The notes under the pieces were generated by a model, which worked only from the letters and a program-made list of their open reading frames with translations, was not told where the DNA came from and did not search any database. The position numbers and the translations under genes are program-made. A stretch of 64,000 nucleotides of DNA from an uncultured bacterium (GTDB lineage Bacteria; Elusimicrobiota; Elusimicrobia; Elusimicrobiales; Elusimicrobiaceae). Of this stretch, positions 33,282-42,400 are shown piece after piece. Position 1 is the stretch's first letter; every line of letters begins with the position of its first letter. The DNA lies in NCBI GenBank assembly GCA_949291545.1, contig CASEWB010000009.1, forward strand, positions 124,001 to 188,000, read 5' to 3'.

Positions 33282-35078
33282 TTATTTAATGTCGGCCAGC
33301 GTGTCGCCGGTTTGTACCTGGTCGCCTTGTTTGACGGCGAAGTGAATGGCGCCGGAAGCCGTGGCGGAAACGGCGGTTTCCATTTTCATTGCTTCCAGGA
33401 CCATAATTTCCTGCCCTTCGCTGACGTGTTCCCCCTCTTTTACGCTCAAGCGCAACACCGCGCCCGGCAGGGGGGATTTTACCACGCTGCCCGCACCGGT
33501 GTTGGCGGCGGGTTTGGCTTCGGCCTTGGCGTCCGAAGCGGCGGTGGCCACGCTGTAGCGTTTGCCGTTTACGACGGCGTCGTTCCCGTCAAACACGACT
33601 TCGTACGCTTTCCCGTTTACGGTCACTTTCACGGCGTCGCCCGCTTTGGCGGACGCTTTTTTGGCGTCGGCCGCCCAGCGGATACCGTTCACTTTGGCTT
33701 CGCCTTTCAAATACAAGAGGCCTTTGTCGGCGCAGGTGGCCACGATAAATACGTTTTCGTCCGTCACCGGCAGGCCCGCTTCTTTAAGTTTGGCTTCGGC
33801 CACTTTGAGGCCTTTCTTCGGGTCGGCGTCGTTGATTTCAAGCGGCGTTTTCTTGGTAGGCGGCAAGCCCAGCTGTTCGCTGGCTTCTTTCACCACGGCC
33901 GGATCGGGTTCCACGGGCGTTTTGCCAAAGTAGCCCAGCACCATTTTGCCGTAGCCGGGGGTGATTTTTTTCCAGGGGCCGTTCATAACGTTGCTGTAAG
34001 CCTGCTGGAAGTAGAACTGGGAAACCGGCGTGACGGACGTGCCAAAACCGCCGAGCTTGACGCATTCGCCCATCGCTTTTACGACTTCGGGGAATTTGTC
34101 GAAGGTGCCGTTATCGCGCATCATTTGCGTGTTGGCCGTTAAAGCGCCGCCGGGCAACGGAGAGAACGGAATAATCGGGTTGACGGCGGTAGCCTCGGGC
34201 GGCAGGAAATATTTGCTCATACATTCCTGGAATACGTTTTCGGCTTCCTGGATTTTTTTGGTATCAATATCCAGCGTGTATTCCGTGCCGCGCAGGGCGT
34301 GCCACATGGTTAAAATATCGGGCTGGCAGGTGCCGCCGGAAGTAGGCTGCATCGAAAGGTCCAGCTGGTCGGCCCCGGCGTGAATGGCTTCCAGGCAGCA
34401 GGCGATGGAATTGCCCGCCGTTTCGTGCGTGTGAAACACAATTTTGGTGCCTTCGGGCAGTAAGCGGCGCGCCATGGCAATTGTTTTGCCGACGGTAGCC
34501 GGGGTGGACGTGCCGGACGCGTCTTTAAAGCAGACGGAGTCAAACGGAACGCCCGAATCCAAAATCTGGCGCAGGATTTTTTCGTAGAAAACTTCCGTGT
34601 GAATGGTTCCGGTGGGGTCCCAGCCCGGCGCGAGGGACATCATGCTTACGCACACTTCGTGCTTGAGGCCCGCGTCGTGAATGCACTGGCCGGAATAGAT
34701 TAAATTGTTTACGTCGTTTAACGCATCAAAGTTGCGAATGGTAGTGGTGCCGTGTTTTTTAAACAGTTGGGCGTGGGCTTTGATAACGTCGGAAGGCTGG
34801 CTGTCCAAACCCACTACGTTTACGCCGCGGGCCAAGGTTTGCAGGTTGACGTTCGGGCCGGCGGTCTTGCGGAAGGTATCCATCATGTCGAAGGCGTTTT
34901 CGTTGCAGTAAAAGAACAACGCCTGAAAGCGCGCCCCGCCGCCAAATTCCATATGGCTGATGCCGGCATGGCGGGCGGCTTCTACCGCGGGCATAAAGTC
35001 TTTGGTTAGTACGCGCGCCCCGTAGACGGACTGAAAACCGTCGCGGAACGCAGTAAGCATAAAGTTAATTTTTTTCAT
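33282..35078 (-). CDS. oadA: biotin-dependent carboxyltransferase, OadA-like, with fused biotin domain
   Basis: 598 residues. The carboxyltransferase TIM barrel covers about 1-300: metal Asp in LTAFRDGFQS, carboxylated Lys in SVCFKDASGTSTPATV, metal His pair in VFHTHETAG, and the catalytic Thr in SGGTCQP. A conserved oxaloacetate-type helical domain follows, then an Ala/Lys linker and a C-terminal biotinyl domain with Lys565 in LEAMKMETA. It transfers CO2 from oxaloacetate to biotin. The N-terminal motif reads RDGFQSVYGAR where most OadA/PycB proteins have RDAHQSLxATR, so this is a divergent branch. oadB follows by 12 bp. Confidence 0.92.
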   Translation of the reverse strand: MKKINFMLTAFRDGFQSVYGARVLTKDFMPAVEAARHAGISHMEFGGGARFQALFFYCNENAFDMMDTFRKTAGPNVNLQTLARGVNVVGLDSQPSDVIKAHAQLFKKHGTTTIRNFDALNDVNNLIYSGQCIHDAGLKHEVCVSMMSLAPGWDPTGTIHTEVFYEKILRQILDSGVPFDSVCFKDASGTSTPATVGKTIAMARRLLPEGTKIVFHTHETAGNSIACCLEAIHAGADQLDLSMQPTSGGTCQPDILTMWHALRGTEYTLDIDTKKIQEAENVFQECMSKYFLPPEATAVNPIIPFSPLPGGALTANTQMMRDNGTFDKFPEVVKAMGECVKLGGFGTSVTPVSQFYFQQAYSNVMNGPWKKITPGYGKMVLGYFGKTPVEPDPAVVKEASEQLGLPPTKKTPLEINDADPKKGLKVAEAKLKEAGLPVTDENVFIVATCADKGLLYLKGEAKVNGIRWAADAKKASAKAGDAVKVTVNGKAYEVVFDGNDAVVNGKRYSVATAASDAKAEAKPAANTGAGSVVKSPLPGAVLRLSVKEGEHVSEGQEIMVLEAMKMETAVSATASGAIHFAVKQGDQVQTGDTLADIK

Positions 35079-35093
35079 ATTGGTTCCCCCGTT

Positions 35094-35312
35094 TTATTTT
35101 CCTTGAAATCTTCTGGCGGCGGCTATGGCCACAGCAATTAGTGCGTTGTCCTCGGCGGCGGGCACAGTTTGCGGAAAGTATTTTTCCATCGCTTGTACCA
35201 GCTTGCCCAACACTTTCATAATTCCAACCATGATGATTAGAAATGCGAACACGACCAACATTCCGATTATCGTAATGTTGACGGATTGCATCATCAGATT
35301 ATCTGAACTCAT
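35094..35312 (-). CDS. oadG: sodium-pumping decarboxylase gamma subunit (OadG type)
   Basis: 72 residues. One N-terminal transmembrane helix (ITIIGMLVVFAFLIIMVGIM) is followed by a short cytoplasmic tail ending in a basic segment; DNALIAVAIAAARRF resembles the conserved tail of OadG/MmdD proteins. It holds the alpha and beta subunits together in the membrane. The ATG overlaps the birA stop (ATGA), and oadA follows 15 bp later. Confidence 0.85.
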   Translation of the reverse strand: MSSDNLMMQSVNITIIGMLVVFAFLIIMVGIMKVLGKLVQAMEKYFPQTVPAAEDNALIAVAIAAARRFQGK

Positions 35313-36013
35313 ACAATCAGGTCTCCTATATATATTTCTTCCTGGCCGCTGGCGGTGGCGAGCAGGAGCGTCCCCCGCTCCGATACGTCCCGCACGGTGC
35401 CGAAAAGGGGTTTTTCGCCGTTTTTGACGGTGATGTCTTTACCGATAAACGGGAACCGTTTTTTGTACGGCCCGCAAATGGCGGCAAAGCCTTGTTGTTC
35501 TACGGCAGGATAGTCCTGCCAAAAGTAATGCATAATATCTTGCATTAAAAGGTGTTTGTCCGTCTGTACGCCCAACATATAGAGCGAGGTGGCCGGCTGC
35601 CCTACCGGGGGCATGGTTCGCTGCCCTACATTTACGCCGGTGCCGATAATCATTCCTTCCAACCTGCCGCCGGCTAGAACGCCTTCGCTTAAAATACCGC
35701 AGAGCTTTTTCCCGTCGGCCAGCACGTCGTTGGGCCATTTTAAATAAGTGTTGGGAAATAATTTTTCAATGGCGCGGCAGAGTGAAAGCCCCATCAGCTG
35801 GGTGAAGTTGGGCCAAAAATGGGTATGTTGGGGCTTGATTAAAACGGAAAAATAGAGCCCGCCTGTTTGGGACTCCCACTTGCGGCTAAAACGCCCGCGC
35901 CCGGCGGTTTGACGGTCCGCCGTAACGATGGTGCCGTGCGGCAAAGAAGCGCAGCGTTCTTTGAGGTAATTATTGGTAGAATCTATTTCTTCAAAATGTA
36001 TGATGGAGCCCAT
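35309..36013 (-). CDS. birA: biotin--[biotin carboxyl-carrier protein] ligase
   Basis: 234 residues from the ATG at 36013; the frame continues 22 codons upstream without a start signal. Class I enzyme without the DNA-binding domain: DSTN at 11-14, the biotinoyl-AMP loop TAGRGRFSRKW (36-46), LKWPNDVLADGKKLCGIL and the GTGVNVG motif, then a small C-terminal SH3-like domain. It attaches biotin to the lysine of the OadA carrier domain encoded in the same operon. An extended -10 (TGTTACAAT) ends 6 nt before the ATG, suggesting a leaderless mRNA. Confidence 0.93.
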   Translation of the reverse strand: MGSIIHFEEIDSTNNYLKERCASLPHGTIVTADRQTAGRGRFSRKWESQTGGLYFSVLIKPQHTHFWPNFTQLMGLSLCRAIEKLFPNTYLKWPNDVLADGKKLCGILSEGVLAGGRLEGMIIGTGVNVGQRTMPPVGQPATSLYMLGVQTDKHLLMQDIMHYFWQDYPAVEQQGFAAICGPYKKRFPFIGKDITVKNGEKPLFGTVRDVSERGTLLLATASGQEEIYIGDLIV

Positions 36014-36029
36014 ATCCCCATTGTAACAA
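36014..36029 (-). promoter_or_regulatory. extended -10 placing transcription start at the birA ATG
   Basis: The minus strand reads TGTTACAAT, then GGGGAT, then the ATG at 36013. GGGGAT is too close to the ATG to act as a Shine-Dalgarno. Confidence 0.45.
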
Positions 36030-36331
36030 ATAAAGAAGTGGAATGCGCCCCCTTTCCCGGCGGGGAAAATATTTTGCACGCGTGCTTAGGCTAGGCCGGC
36101 TTGGTTGCGCGGACAGGGCGGCCCCAGTTCATTGCGCTAGCAGGCATAAAGTGGGGCCTCCGGCATATCCGGTTTAGCCTTGTATGCCCATTCAGCCGAA
36201 AAGGACCAGAAAGTTTATTGCCGGGCTTTGGAACCGATAGACAAAAAAGTATGCATAGCCCTAGGCGGCGTGTATGCTGGCGAAATAGGTGCGGTGAGTC
36301 TGTACAAATTGCCATAGCCCCGTTCTCCTGT
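36030..36331. other. non-coding interval, possible structured RNA or gene remnant
   Basis: About 300 bp between birA and the pdxA terminators with no convincing gene. On the plus strand it contains a 7-bp GGCCCCA/TGGGGCC stem (36120-36126 with 36152-36158) and a CCGGCATATCCGG palindrome just after it, and it ends in a hairpin with a T-run. That arrangement would suit a small plus-strand RNA of about 200-250 nt. On the minus strand short frames are interrupted by stops. No tRNA, tmRNA or other RNA family was recognised. Confidence 0.3.
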
Positions 36332-36361
36332 AAAAACCTCGCTTGTAAAAGCGGGGTTTTT
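36332..36361. terminator. hairpin with flanking A- and T-runs
   Basis: An ACCTCGCTT/AAGCGGGGT stem (one G-U pair) with a GTAA loop is followed on the plus strand by T5. It can end a plus-strand transcript from the preceding non-coding interval or act as a second stop for pdxA. Confidence 0.6.
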
Positions 36362-36369
36362 ACGCATAG

Positions 36370-36397
36370 AAAACCCCCGGCAGGGCCGAGGGTTTTT
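36370..36397 (-). terminator. terminator of pdxA
   Basis: AAACCCCCGGC pairs with GCCGAGGGTTT except for one mismatch. The minus strand continues with TTTTC. Confidence 0.7.
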
Positions 36398-36414
36398 AAA
36401 AGCGGGGTGTCTTA

Positions 36415-37347
36415 CTAGATTTCGGGTATTTTGCTGCGGGCGGCGGCAAACAAAATAGCGGCTGTCATACTTTGGGCGTCGGCACAATGCTTGCCGGCAA
36501 TATCAAACGCGGTGCCGTGCGTGGGCGAAGTGCGCAAAAACTTCAGCCCGGCTGTAATGTGCACAATGGGCTCGCGGGCGGCCAGTTTTAAACCCAGCAA
36601 AGCTTGGTCGTGGTACATACACAAAATGCCGTCGTACTTGCCTTTGGCGTGGGCGGCCCATAGGCTGTCGGCCGGGAAGGGGCCTTGCACCTCAATTCCC
36701 TTGCGGTTAAGCGAACGAATAACAGGCTCGAGGACTGCGTGCTCTTCGGTACCAAATTGGCCATTATCCCCGGCGTGCGGGTTGAGCGCGCAAACCCCGA
36801 TATGCGGGTGGGAAATGCCTAAGCGTTGGAGGGCTTGGGCAAAATGGCGTGCCGCCGCGGCCACCCGGGTACGGGTGATAATGTGGGGCAAATCGGCAAT
36901 GGCAAAATGTTCGCTGACCAGCGCGCAGCGTATCGGCCCGCTGACAAACATCATTAGGCCGTCTTTTCCGGCGCGTTCGCGCAATAGTTCGGTATGCCCC
37001 ACATAGGGGATATGCCCCAACGCCCAGCTTTGTTTGGAAATGGGCGCTGTAACGAGCGAACAGCCGGTGCGTACGGCTAGCTTGCAGCCAAGTTCGACGG
37101 CTTTAAAGGAAGCCAGCCCGCCGGCTTCTGTTGGCCCGTGCGGTGCGTCCTGCAAACATTCGCAGGAGTCCATGCTAATCAACCGCGCCAAGCGGTCGGT
37201 AAATCCGGCACGGAAAAGCGAGCACGGCTCCCCAATGACTATCGGGGAGCACGCATGCTGCACTAAAGGACTTTGTAATGCTTTAACGGTTACTTCCGGA
37301 CCGACCCCCAATGGGTCGCCGGCGGTTATAAACACAACAGGTTTCAT
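36415..37347 (-). CDS. pdxA: 4-hydroxythreonine-4-phosphate dehydrogenase PdxA
   Basis: 310 residues from the ATG at 37347 (a TTG nine codons earlier is possible). It starts MKPVVFITAGDPLGVGPEVT, the PdxA signature; metal ligands are His in IPYVGHTELL and the later CALNPHAGDNGQFGTEE and MYHDQALLGLK motifs. PdxA oxidises 4-phosphohydroxythreonine on the way to pyridoxal phosphate. It directly follows a surA-like gene, the same order as in E. coli (surA-pdxA). No Shine-Dalgarno is seen; the leader holds an unusual CTCACCTCC sequence. Confidence 0.93.
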   Translation of the reverse strand: MKPVVFITAGDPLGVGPEVTVKALQSPLVQHACSPIVIGEPCSLFRAGFTDRLARLISMDSCECLQDAPHGPTEAGGLASFKAVELGCKLAVRTGCSLVTAPISKQSWALGHIPYVGHTELLRERAGKDGLMMFVSGPIRCALVSEHFAIADLPHIITRTRVAAAARHFAQALQRLGISHPHIGVCALNPHAGDNGQFGTEEHAVLEPVIRSLNRKGIEVQGPFPADSLWAAHAKGKYDGILCMYHDQALLGLKLAAREPIVHITAGLKFLRTSPTHGTAFDIAGKHCADAQSMTAAILFAAARSKIPEI

Positions 37348-37438
37348 GAATTGTCCGAATACAATTAAACTCAAAAAGGAGGTGAGGAACCGTTTGCCTT
37401 TTAGGTATAACTAATTGGACACAAATTCCAAGCCGCTG

Positions 37439-38677
37439 TTATTTTTTAGCGGTTGTATCTTTCTGGCTGTCGGCCTTGGCGTCTTTGGCGCTGGCGGCCT
37501 TGGTTTCTTTGCCGTCTTGTTTAGCGGAGCTTTTGGCCTGGGCTTCTTTTGGGGCCGCTTCCAGCAACGCATCGGATTCATAGGTGATGGTTACTTTCAC
37601 GTCGGCTTTATTATAGAGTTCTTCTATATATTGCGCCATAGCCAGCTGCACGCGCTGTTGGGCGATATACTGCGCCAAATCTTTGGCGATGTCGTCGTAA
37701 GAAATGGAGCGTTCGGCGCGTTTTTCTTTGATTTTAATGATGTGGTACCCAATATCGCTTTTGATGGGGTCGCTTACTTTGCCAACGGCCAAAGAGAAAG
37801 CTTTTTCGTCAATTGCTTTAGGAGCTACACCTTTGATTAAAATCATATCGCCGCCGCTGGCTAGGGCGTTTTTGTCTTCGGTGTATTTTTTGACCGCTTC
37901 GGAAAAATCCATTCCGCCGTCAATTTCTTTTTTAATTTGTTTGGCCAGTTCCGCTTTTTTCTGGGTTTCTTCGGGCTTCATATCTTTGGTAACCGCCAAA
38001 TAGATGTGCCCAATGCGCACTTGTTCGCCGGTGAGTTGTTTGAGCTTGGCGGCAATGGCTTGCGCTTCTTTGAGTTTGGCCGGGTCTTCTTTTTCCAGCG
38101 CTTTGATTTTTTTGGTGTTGTTTTTCATTACCGCTTCCACATTGGCGTAGAGAGCTTTGGCGTCGGCTTCTTCTACGGGTTTGACGGTGGTTTGCAGTTT
38201 TTGCTCCATCAGTTTGCGTACGGCAATGTCTTTAGAAAGTTTATTTTTGTAGGCTTTAAAGCTCATACCCTGCTTTTTAAGCGCTTCGTTAAAGCGTTTG
38301 TCGGCGCCCTTTTCGTCCGGTTTGCCGGTTTTTTCGTCTACGATAAAGCGCGTTTTAATTTCGTTTACGCCTTCGTCGATTTCCGAATCTTTCACTTGGA
38401 TTTTTTCTTCTTCGGCGGCTTGGTATAAGAGCTCTTTGGAAATAAGTTCTTTAAGCACTTCGCGCCCTAAAATATCCTTGGCGTAAGGCTGTTCTAAAAA
38501 TTGGGGAGCCGCCAGTTGGTATTGCTCTATTACGCCGTCCAGGTAGGCGTCATATTCAGAGGCCAATACCGGCCGTCCGTTCACCGTAGCGACGGAGGAT
38601 TCCATTACTTTTGCCTGCAGGTTCACCCCTACGGCCGCCAGCAGAACGGCCAAAAACAGTTTATTCGCTTTTTTCAT
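37439..38677 (-). CDS. SurA-like periplasmic peptidyl-prolyl isomerase
   Basis: 412 residues with a signal peptide (MKKANKLFLAVLLAAVGVNLQA). The N-terminal chaperone helices begin VATVNGRPVLASEYDAYLDG. One parvulin (PpiC) domain at about 215-325 contains RIGHIYLAV, FSEAVKKYTEDKNALASGGDM and DPIKSDIGYHIIKIKEKR. The last 40 residues are a Lys/Ala/Asp-rich tail. It assists outer-membrane protein folding. The start overlaps the upstream PPIase-like lipoprotein gene by 17 bp, and pdxA follows. Confidence 0.9.
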   Translation of the reverse strand: MKKANKLFLAVLLAAVGVNLQAKVMESSVATVNGRPVLASEYDAYLDGVIEQYQLAAPQFLEQPYAKDILGREVLKELISKELLYQAAEEEKIQVKDSEIDEGVNEIKTRFIVDEKTGKPDEKGADKRFNEALKKQGMSFKAYKNKLSKDIAVRKLMEQKLQTTVKPVEEADAKALYANVEAVMKNNTKKIKALEKEDPAKLKEAQAIAAKLKQLTGEQVRIGHIYLAVTKDMKPEETQKKAELAKQIKKEIDGGMDFSEAVKKYTEDKNALASGGDMILIKGVAPKAIDEKAFSLAVGKVSDPIKSDIGYHIIKIKEKRAERSISYDDIAKDLAQYIAQQRVQLAMAQYIEELYNKADVKVTITYESDALLEAAPKEAQAKSSAKQDGKETKAASAKDAKADSQKDTTAKK

Positions 38678-39479
38678 AAATTACAACCTCGTATTTATTT
38701 TTTAAAGAGTCTAAAACTTGATCCAACTTTTTGTCTTCCAACACTTGGCGGATACGCGGCTCGGCATCTTTGCGCGAGAGGCGTTTTTCATTCGTTTTCA
38801 TTATTATATGAAATCCCTGGGCAGTTTTGAAGAAGCCCTGCACACTGCCGGTAGGAGAATTGGCCGCAATCACTTCGATATCCGGCAGGTATTCCCCGGG
38901 CATAAACGTCAGCTGCCGCAGGGATTTGGGCGCCACGCTGTATTGGCGTTCCAATTCTTTCCAGCGGCGGGGGGAAGCTTTTAAAGCGCGGAGTACCTGG
39001 TCGGCCGTTTGGGCGTTGTCGATAATAATTTGCTTGACCGTCATTTCGTACGGATACTTTTTGTAGTAGGAGCTGATTTCTTCGTCCGTGACGGTAGTTT
39101 CGCCTTTTTCCTTTAATTCGTTGTACCACAGTTGCTCTAACGTTTGGGCGGCAAATTCGTCGTAAATCTCTTTGAGCTGGGCGCGTTTGTCTTCCATAAT
39201 AGAAAGGTACACGTCGGACTGGTCCAGTTCTTCGTCCTTGGCGGCGGCGGCAATTAGTTTTTCGCGCGTGATAATTTGCAGCAGGTTTTGGCGGCCGATG
39301 GGCGTTTGGGCAAATTCGCGGTCATCGTCTGTCAGCAGCGCCAAGCGGGAGGCGACGTCTTGCTCCGTGATGGTTTCTTTCCCTACGCGGGCGGCAGCGT
39401 CGTCTGGTATAGCGGGAGCCTCTTTTTGGCAGCCGCAGGCCGTCAGTAGCAGCACGGCTAAAATCAACCGGTTTTTCAT
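38661..39479 (-). CDS. lipoprotein related to SurA/PpiC chaperones
   Basis: 272 residues from the ATG at 39479 (an ATG two codons earlier is equally possible). The signal ends LLLTAC, with Cys15 lipidated. The N-terminal region AARVGKETITEQDVASRLALL and the later PpiC-like region (TVKQIIIDNAQTADQVLRAL... APKSLRQLTFMPGEYLPDIE... GFFKTAQGFHIIMKTNEKR) match the SurA/PrsA type with a degenerate isomerase domain. It is probably an anchored folding factor that works with the following SurA. TGATATAGT ends 8 nt before the ATG with no Shine-Dalgarno, so it may also be expressed independently of mfd. Confidence 0.82.
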   Translation of the reverse strand: MKNRLILAVLLLTACGCQKEAPAIPDDAAARVGKETITEQDVASRLALLTDDDREFAQTPIGRQNLLQIITREKLIAAAAKDEELDQSDVYLSIMEDKRAQLKEIYDEFAAQTLEQLWYNELKEKGETTVTDEEISSYYKKYPYEMTVKQIIIDNAQTADQVLRALKASPRRWKELERQYSVAPKSLRQLTFMPGEYLPDIEVIAANSPTGSVQGFFKTAQGFHIIMKTNEKRLSRKDAEPRIRQVLEDKKLDQVLDSLKNKYEVVIYEKSE

Positions 39480-39496
39480 ATGCATATACTATATCA
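39480..39496 (-). promoter_or_regulatory. possible extended -10 for the PPIase-like lipoprotein
   Basis: The minus strand reads TGATATAGT, then ATATGCAT, then the ATG at 39479. It overlaps the mfd stop codon, so it would be an internal operon promoter. Confidence 0.3.
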
Positions 39497-42400
39497 TTTT
39501 TGCGGTTTTAAAATGTTTTCAAAAAACGACAACGCTTCCCGCGTGAACGCCAAGGGGCTCTTGCCGGACGGGGCGGATAAATGCAAGCCGTCGCCATTTT
39601 TGGATTTTATAAATTCCACTTGGTCCGGCCCAAAGCGGTTGAACAGTTCGCCCGGCAGGTTAGGCGGCATTTTAAAACGCCGCGTAAACAAGAGTTCCAA
39701 TTTGCCGTCTATCCAATCCACATGATATATTTCCAAGGCGCCCGCCCGGGAAGAAAGGTGGAATAATTCCGTTAAATTTTCTACTTCCGGCGGAAGCGGG
39801 CCGCTTAAATCCTGCAAGCGGGCTAAAATGGTTTTTGTTTTTTCCGGGTCGGCGTCCATCAACTCTTTGTAGTACTTCAAACGTTCGGCGTCGTCCGGTA
39901 TATAATCGGGCGGGATATAGGCCGCTACGGGCAGGTTGATTTTGGCCCGCAGGGTGCGTTCCACGCGTTCCCCTTTTAGTTTTTTTACTTCCGCGGCTAC
40001 CAAATCGCAGTACAAGCTTAAGCCTACTTCGTTGACGTAGCCGTGCTGCTTGACCCCCAGCAAATCCCCCGCGCCGCGGATTTCCATATCCCGCAGTGCC
40101 AGGCGAAATCCGCTTCCGAGTTCGCCAAATTCCATTAGGGCCGCCAAGCGCTGGCGGGCTTCTTCGGTGGGGTCTTTTTCCTCTTTGGGCTTCCAGTAGA
40201 CGGCGGATAAATCGGCGTAGTTATTATCCACTTCTTCGGGCTTTTTAAACAGCCAGTCCGGGTGGAATAAATAGCAATACGCCTTGGTGCTGCCGCGGCC
40301 GATGCGCCCGCGCAGCTGGTAGAGCTGGGCAAGACCAAAGTTTTGGGCGTTTTCTACAATAAGGGTGTTGGCGTTGGTGATGTCGATGCCTGATTCAATA
40401 ATCGTGGAGGCAAGCAAAATATCGTATTTCCCTTTGTTAAAATTCCACAAGGTTTGTTCCAGTTCTTTTTCGTCCATTTGGCCGTGTGCCATACAAATAC
40501 GCGCCTGGGGAACGAGTTGTTTTAAAAACAAATAGCGCGATTGCATACTCTGCACGCTGTTATACACATAATAAATCTGTCCGCCGCGGGCGAGTTCTTG
40601 GTTGATGGCGGCTGCCGCAAGATCGTTATTCCACGAAGTAACCACCGTTTTAATCGGCGTGCGGCCGCGGGGCGGGGTATCAATGAGCGAAATGTCGCGC
40701 AGGGACGAAAGCGATTGGTTGAGCGTACGCGGAATAGGCGTGGCACTAAGCAGCAGCGAGTGGACGCCTGCGCTTTTGGCGCGGATTTTTTCTTTTTGTT
40801 TGACGCCGAAGCGGTGTTCTTCGTCAATAATTACAAGGCCCAAATCGTGGAAGGCAATGTCTTTGCTCATCAGGCGGTGGGTGCCGATGATAATGTCGCA
40901 CACGCCGTTTTTGAGTTCTCCTATTACGGCCTTTTGCTCCTTGGGCGTTTGGAAACGGCACAGCATGCGCACATTTACGGGGAACCCGGCCATACGTTTT
41001 GAAAAAGTTTTGTAATGCTGGTCCGCCAAAATGGTGGTGGGCACGAGCACCATCACTTGTTTGCCCGATAACGCCACCTTCATTGCGGCGCGCATGGCTA
41101 CTTCCGTTTTGCCAAAGCCTACGTCGCCCACTAGCACGCGGTCCATCGGTTTGGGCAGGTCCAAATCGTGCAGGGTGTCTTGAATGGCTTGTTCCTGCCC
41201 GGGGGTGAGGACATAAGGGAACGAGTCCGCAAATTCCTGTTCAATGCGGCTGTCGCCGGGTACTTCGGGCGCGGGAGAAGCCAAGCGCAGGGCTTCCAAT
41301 TTCAAAATTTCTTTGGCGGCTTTTTGCGCTTCTTCTTTTACGCGGGTTTTAACGTCTTTCCACGCCACGCCGCCCAGGGCCGACAGCGCCGGCCGCTTGC
41401 CGCCTGCGCCAATGTATTTTTGCACTTTTTTAAAGTCGTACATCGGCACATACAGCCGGCTGCCGCGGCGGTATTCAATAATCAAACAATCGGTAGGGTT
41501 TTCTTCTTTATCTAAAATTTCCAACCCCAGGTATCGGCCGATGCCGTGTTCCTGGTGCACGACATAATCCCCGGCTTGCAATTCTTTAAAGCGCACGCGT
41601 TTGGCGCCTTCCACGTCGAAACGTTTTAAAACGCTGGCGGTATTGTAGCGGCGGTTTAAAATTTCGTTGCTGGTAATTAGGGCAAAATGGTCTTGCGGGC
41701 TGTAAAACCCTTGGGTAAGCGGGGATATTTTAAAAAGCGCTTTTTTGAGGTGCGGGTAATCGGCCGCCAGTTCCGTCATACGGTCCAGCTCTCCGCGGTT
41801 TAAACAGCAAAGGCTGACGGTCATGTCCCGTTCCTGCAAGGAGGCGACTTCCTTGTCCAAAAGCGCCATATTGGCATTGAAAGCGATGTTGGATTTTAAG
41901 CCGCAGTCCACCGCGTCGGCCGACGGCAGCAGCGTGGTAATAGCGCAGGAGGGGTAATCCGAGAGCGGGAATTCTTTGTCCGGTTCGTCAAAAATGTATT
42001 GGTAGTCCGGGGCGTAATCGGTTAGCACGGCGGGGGTTTTTTCAAAGGATAGTGCGATAATAACGGCCTCGTCCACATGCTCTTTGGTGTTTTGGGTGTC
42101 CAAGTCGAACGCGCTGATAACGTCCACGCGGTTGCCCGCAAAATACAGGCGCAGCGGTTCGGGGCGGTTTAAACAAAAAATATCCACCACGCTGCCGCGC
42201 GCGGCGTATTGGCCGGGGGTTTCGGCGTAGTCTTCACGCGTGTAGCCGGCACTTTCCAAACGGTCCAACAGTTCTTGGCGGCGCATGGTGTCGCCGCGGT
42301 GAACGATAAACAGCCGTTTTTTAAATTCTTCCGGGTCCGGCAGGGGCGTATGGAGCATTTCATACGAAGTGCTAATCAGCCGCGGGCCCGCGGCCGGGGC

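Noticed and set aside
34300..34390. Loss of catalytic residue in OadA because LDLSM replaces the usual DTA/DVA segment
   Set aside because: The catalytic Thr is the one in SGxTSQP-type motifs and is present as SGGTCQP.
36091..36418. Short frames in the birA-pdxA interval as genes
   Set aside because: No ribosome binding sites, no recognisable protein features and stops in every frame over the interval.
37034..37414. Plus-strand frame ending after the GGAGGTGA motif, or a six-codon leader peptide
   Set aside because: Most of the long frame is antisense to pdxA, and no plus-strand gene follows for a leader peptide to control.
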